A stretch of DNA of 64,000 bases from Fulvivirga ligni (GTDB taxonomy: Bacteria > Bacteroidota > Bacteroidia > Cytophagales > Cyclobacteriaceae), in assembly GCF_021389935.1 (NCBI RefSeq), contig NZ_CP089979.1, positions 3,019,001 to 3,083,000 of the forward strand. Reading direction: 5' to 3'. A program made the translations under genes and the position numbers. Shown piece after piece: positions 61,067 to 64,000 of the stretch. The first letter of the stretch is position 1. The number at the start of each line of letters is the position of its first letter. The notes under the pieces are model-generated. The model had not been told where the DNA came from. It worked only from the letters and a program-made list of their open reading frames with translations, and searched no databases.

Positions 61067-62560
61067 ATGAAAACCTCATTTCGTTTTCCAACCCCTTACA
61101 CCGTCTTATTTATTGTAATAGCTATCTGTGCTGTAGCCACTTGGTTATTGCCGGCAGGTAGTTATGATTATCTAAGCTATAATTCTGATAAAGATCACTT
61201 TACTGTCACTACTGAGGATAGTACCTATGCTTTGCCAGCAACAGACAGTACCTTAAAAGCTTTAGCCATTACTATAAAGCTGGAGAAGTTTAAGGATGGC
61301 AGCATTAGAAAGCCCATTTCTGTTCCTAATACTTTTAAAAGCAGTGAAAAAAGACCTCAAGGAGTAAAGGAAATTCTTTTTGCCCCCATTAAAGGGATTT
61401 ATGAAACAGTAGACATTATGCTGTTTGTCCTGGTTTTGGGTGGTTTCATTGGTGTATTTAACAAATCAGGCGCCTTTGATGATGGCATTGCCATGCTAGC
61501 TTATCGATTGAAAGGGCGCGAAGGAATATTGATTATCATAGTCACATCATTGGTGGCAGTAGGAGGGACTACTTTCGGTATGGCGGAAGAAACCTTTGCT
61601 TTCTACCCCTTTTTGATACCCGTATTCCTGGCCGCTGGTTATGATTTGTTAGTGCCTGTAGCTGTAATTTATGTGGGCTCTTCCATTGGTACGATGGGCG
61701 CTTTAATCAACCCTTTCGGAACCATCATTGCCTCAGACGCAGCCGGTGTGAGCTGGACTATTGGTTTTTATAGCCGATTAGCCATGTTACTTCTGGGTAC
61801 TACCATTTGCGTTCTGTACATACTTAGGTATGCAAATAAAGTGAAGAAGAATCCTTCGGCCTCTTTAGTGAAAAATAATCTAAAGGATGCCCCGGCTGAT
61901 GTGTCTGAAAAGAAAATAGTAACAACGCTTAAACCTGTTACAAAGCTTCTGTTTGTGATTTTTGCCCTCAGCTTTGCTGTAATGATTTATGGAGTTTCTC
62001 GATTAGGCTGGTGGTTTGAAGAGATGACTGCTCTTTTTCTGGTGGCTTCATTAGTTATAGGGCTGATACAGAGAATTAATGAAAGAGATTTTGTGAAAGT
62101 ATTCATTGCTGGCGCTCAGGAGCTTTTAGGTGTATCATTTATTGTGGGTGTGGCTCGTGGAGTTACTTTTATCTTAAATGAAGGCCATATTAGCGACACT
62201 ATTCTTTATTATGCCACCGGTGTGGTGGAAGGTATGCCAGCTATGGCTTTCATACCAGCATTGATGGGTGTTTTTGCTGTAATGACCTTATTTATTAGTT
62301 CTACATCTGGTCTGGCGGTGGTGAGTATGCCAATACTTAGTGCATTAGGCCCGGTGGTGGGAGTGCCTCAGGAAGAAATAGTAAATGCCTATTTATTTGG
62401 TTGCGGGCTTATGACCTTTGTAACACCTACAGGACTTATTTTGCCTTCATTGGCTATGGTAAATGTTAACTACAACACGTGGCTAAAATTTATATGGCCA
62501 CTACTACTCATGTTAGCAATAGTGGCCATAGGAATACTCTGGATCGGAGTGTTATTTTAA
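61067..62560 (+). CDS. YfcC/DcuC-type carboxylate or basic amino acid transporter
   Basis: 497 aa, about twelve helices. [27 protein letters not shown] is the family start. [44 protein letters not shown] and [23 protein letters not shown] are conserved in the YfcC/ArsB-NhaD superfamily. Substrate unknown (C4-dicarboxylates or arginine/ornithine in relatives). It ends 4 bases inside the convergent guaC stop. Confidence 0.85.
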   Translation: MKTSFRFPTPYTVLFIVIAICAVATWLLPAGSYDYLSYNSDKDHFTVTTEDSTYALPATDSTLKALAITIKLEKFKDGSIRKPISVPNTFKSSEKRPQGVKEILFAPIKGIYETVDIMLFVLVLGGFIGVFNKSGAFDDGIAMLAYRLKGREGILIIIVTSLVAVGGTTFGMAEETFAFYPFLIPVFLAAGYDLLVPVAVIYVGSSIGTMGALINPFGTIIASDAAGVSWTIGFYSRLAMLLLGTTICVLYILRYANKVKKNPSASLVKNNLKDAPADVSEKKIVTTLKPVTKLLFVIFALSFAVMIYGVSRLGWWFEEMTALFLVASLVIGLIQRINERDFVKVFIAGAQELLGVSFIVGVARGVTFILNEGHISDTILYYATGVVEGMPAMAFIPALMGVFAVMTLFISSTSGLAVVSMPILSALGPVVGVPQEEIVNAYLFGCGLMTFVTPTGLILPSLAMVNVNYNTWLKFIWPLLLMLAIVAIGILWIGVLF

Positions 62561-63597
62561 TCCTCCAACCACTGGTTATGCTGCTCTTCCACACGTATGA
62601 ATGTGGTTCTTTTTGTTAGCTCCTTAAGCTGTTGAGCGCCTACATAAGTACAAGTAGATCTTATTCCACCCAAAATATCAGTTACGGTAGCTTTTACATC
62701 TCCTTTGTAAGGGATTTTTACGGTTTTACCTTCTGATGCACGATATTCTGCAACACCACCTACGTGTTTGTTCATGGCCGTTTCAGAGCTCATACCGTAA
62801 AACAGCTTGTATTGCTTGCCATTCTCTTCAATAAGATCACCGCCACTTTCAGAGTGGCCAGCCAGCATTCCACCTAACATTACAAAATCAGCGCCGGCAC
62901 CAAAAGCCTTAGCTACATCACCAGGAGCCTTGCAGCCACCATCAGATATAACGTGTCCACCAAGTCCGTGAGCTGCATCTGCGCATTCTATGATGGCAGA
63001 CAGTTGAGGGTAGCCTACACCTGTTTTTATTCTTGTAGTACATACAGAGCCAGGGCCAATACCTACCTTCACTATGTCTGCACCCGAAAGCAGTAGTTCC
63101 TCTACCATTTCACCTGTAACCACATTTCCAGCCATGATGATCTTGTCAGGATATTGATCTCTGGTTTGCTTTACAAAGTCTACAAAATGCTCTGAGTAGC
63201 CGTTAGCCACATCTATACAGATAAACCTTAGGTCTGGAAATTCAGAAAGGATGGTATTTAACTTTTTAGCATCCTCTTTTCCGGTACCAGTACTAATGGC
63301 TATTCTGTCATATATTTTACTCTCAGCTTGGTTAAGAAATGCTCTCCACTCATCGTTAGAGTAGTGCTTATGGATGGCTGTAAGCAGATCGTGCTCAGCC
63401 AGTGCTGTGGCCATTTCAAAGGTGCCCACGGTGTCCATATTTGCAGCGATTACAGGAATGCCTTCCCATTCGCCATTACCATGAAGAAATTTATATTTTC
63501 TGGATAATGAAACCTCAGATCTGGACTTCAATGTAGACCTTTTAGGCCTTATCATCACATCTTTGAAACCCAACTTAACATCCAGTTCTATTCGCAT
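62557..63597 (-). CDS. guaC: GMP reductase
   Basis: 346 aa, TIM barrel of the IMPDH/GMPR class without CBS domains, as in GMP reductase. The active-site loop [20 protein letters not shown] includes the catalytic Cys, and the opening [21 protein letters not shown] and [10 protein letters not shown] agree. It reduces GMP to IMP with NADPH in purine salvage. Start ATG at 63597; downstream of a sugar-binding protein gene. Confidence 0.93.
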   Translation of the reverse strand: MRIELDVKLGFKDVMIRPKRSTLKSRSEVSLSRKYKFLHGNGEWEGIPVIAANMDTVGTFEMATALAEHDLLTAIHKHYSNDEWRAFLNQAESKIYDRIAISTGTGKEDAKKLNTILSEFPDLRFICIDVANGYSEHFVDFVKQTRDQYPDKIIMAGNVVTGEMVEELLLSGADIVKVGIGPGSVCTTRIKTGVGYPQLSAIIECADAAHGLGGHVISDGGCKAPGDVAKAFGAGADFVMLGGMLAGHSESGGDLIEENGKQYKLFYGMSSETAMNKHVGGVAEYRASEGKTVKIPYKGDVKATVTDILGGIRSTCTYVGAQQLKELTKRTTFIRVEEQHNQWLED

Positions 63598-63687
63598 ATT
63601 GATTATGATTTTATTATTTCAAAACCAGTAAAATAGACCAGAAGCGTTGCTTTAGCAACTAAAAGATCATAAATAAATTGGCTTGAA

Positions 63688-64000
63688 CTATTTTTTTTCC
63701 ATCACCTCCGAAAGCGAGATGTGACCATCCTGAACTACCGTTTCTCTGTAGTTTGTTTTGTCCACCAAAACAGGAGTCAGAAGGATGGCATTTACAGTGA
63801 TATCACCATTTTTGAGTGGCACAATATCTTCGTTAGTCGGTTGCTCATCTTTACCTAACATCATGGCAATTTCAGCTGCTTTGAAAGCTAATGGCTGAAT
63901 TGGCTTATAAATAGTCATACTCTGTTTACCACTGATGATGTTCTTAATGGCTTCTAATTCAGCATCTTGTCCTGTAATAATAACGTGTTTTAACATTTCT
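63688..64000 (-). CDS. XylF-like sugar ABC transporter substrate-binding protein, C-terminal end
   Basis: Partial: the frame continues past the right edge; the Met at 63996 is internal. The visible 103 residues contain VIITGQDAELEAIKNIISGKQSMTIYKPIQPLAFKAAEIAMML, the C-terminal lobe of the periplasmic D-xylose-binding family. Ends SLSEVMEKK. The rest of the operon is outside the window. Confidence 0.7.
   Translation of the reverse strand, partial: EMLKHVIITGQDAELEAIKNIISGKQSMTIYKPIQPLAFKAAEIAMMLGKDEQPTNEDIVPLKNGDITVNAILLTPVLVDKTNYRETVVQDGHISLSEVMEKK

Noticed and set aside
1-64000. tRNA, rRNA, CRISPR array, insertion sequence or prophage
   Set aside because: No cloverleaf, regularly spaced repeats, transposase or phage structural gene was recognised on reading both strands; a dedicated RNA search was not possible.

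Overview
The window looks like a chromosomal segment of a Bacteroidota bacterium, most likely order Cytophagales (Fulvivirga/Roseivirga-like). The grounds are AT-rich DNA with weak ribosome binding sites, an alternative complex III plus aa3 oxidase locus, the long form of IspG, several lipoprotein-type BamA-like barrels, a TamB/BamA-type pair, and at least one textbook Bacteroidetes promoter (TTTG-N19-TAnnTTTG). No tRNA, rRNA, CRISPR array, transposase or phage gene was recognised. Genus placement is inference.

Layout. 1-8.5 kb: the 5' part of a secreted GxGYxYP-type protein, a membrane-anchored coiled-coil protein, a TPMT-like methyltransferase, small stress-type proteins (DUF2383, DUF4235, GNAT), then an HD-domain protein fused to a Pycsar-effector-type membrane domain next to a lipoprotein beta-barrel that carries a kinase-like motif. 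8.8-19.2 kb and 29.7-31 kb: a broad general-stress gene set (YtxH, CsbD, two MscS channels, an ArsC-like protein, a disulfide oxidoreductase, topoisomerase IB, DUF2254, HepT-like proteins, a baeRF protein, DJ-1/PfpI, Ohr, a PPOX-fold protein, DUF2945, Hsp20). Seven of these form one tight operon (9424-15856). 19.3-29.6 kb: outer-membrane biogenesis genes, namely a TamB-like protein, its BamA/TamA partner, an OmpA-type lipoprotein and another POTRA/barrel protein.

31.4-48 kb: one long respiratory cluster. It runs actABCDEF (quinol:cytochrome c oxidoreductase), coxB, coxA, ctaA, ctaB, two subunit III genes, subunit IV, a Sco-like gene without the copper cysteines, a DUF420 gene and a small CxxC membrane protein. 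Quinol electrons would pass through ACIII haems to the aa3 oxidase, and heme A synthesis and probable assembly factors lie in the same cluster. 48-57.5 kb: a large NtrY-like histidine kinase overlapping a large surface/outer-membrane protein gene, then on the other strand an MlaEF-type lipid ABC transporter, and an SDR. 57.6-64 kb: ispG, small proteins, a YfcC-type transporter, GMP reductase (minus) and the 3' end of a XylF-like sugar-binding protein.

The main unexplained signal is a recurring upstream motif, GGYAY-N3-TTTT, resembling the -24 half of sigma-54 promoters. It precedes several stress-type genes and is largely absent before the housekeeping genes, which suggests a scattered common regulon. 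Second-tier items are the HD-PycTM/barrel pair, the seven-gene mechanosensitive/redox/topoisomerase operon, two solitary HepT-like proteins, a cysteine-less Sco-like protein, and an inverted-repeat element upstream of the ACIII promoter.
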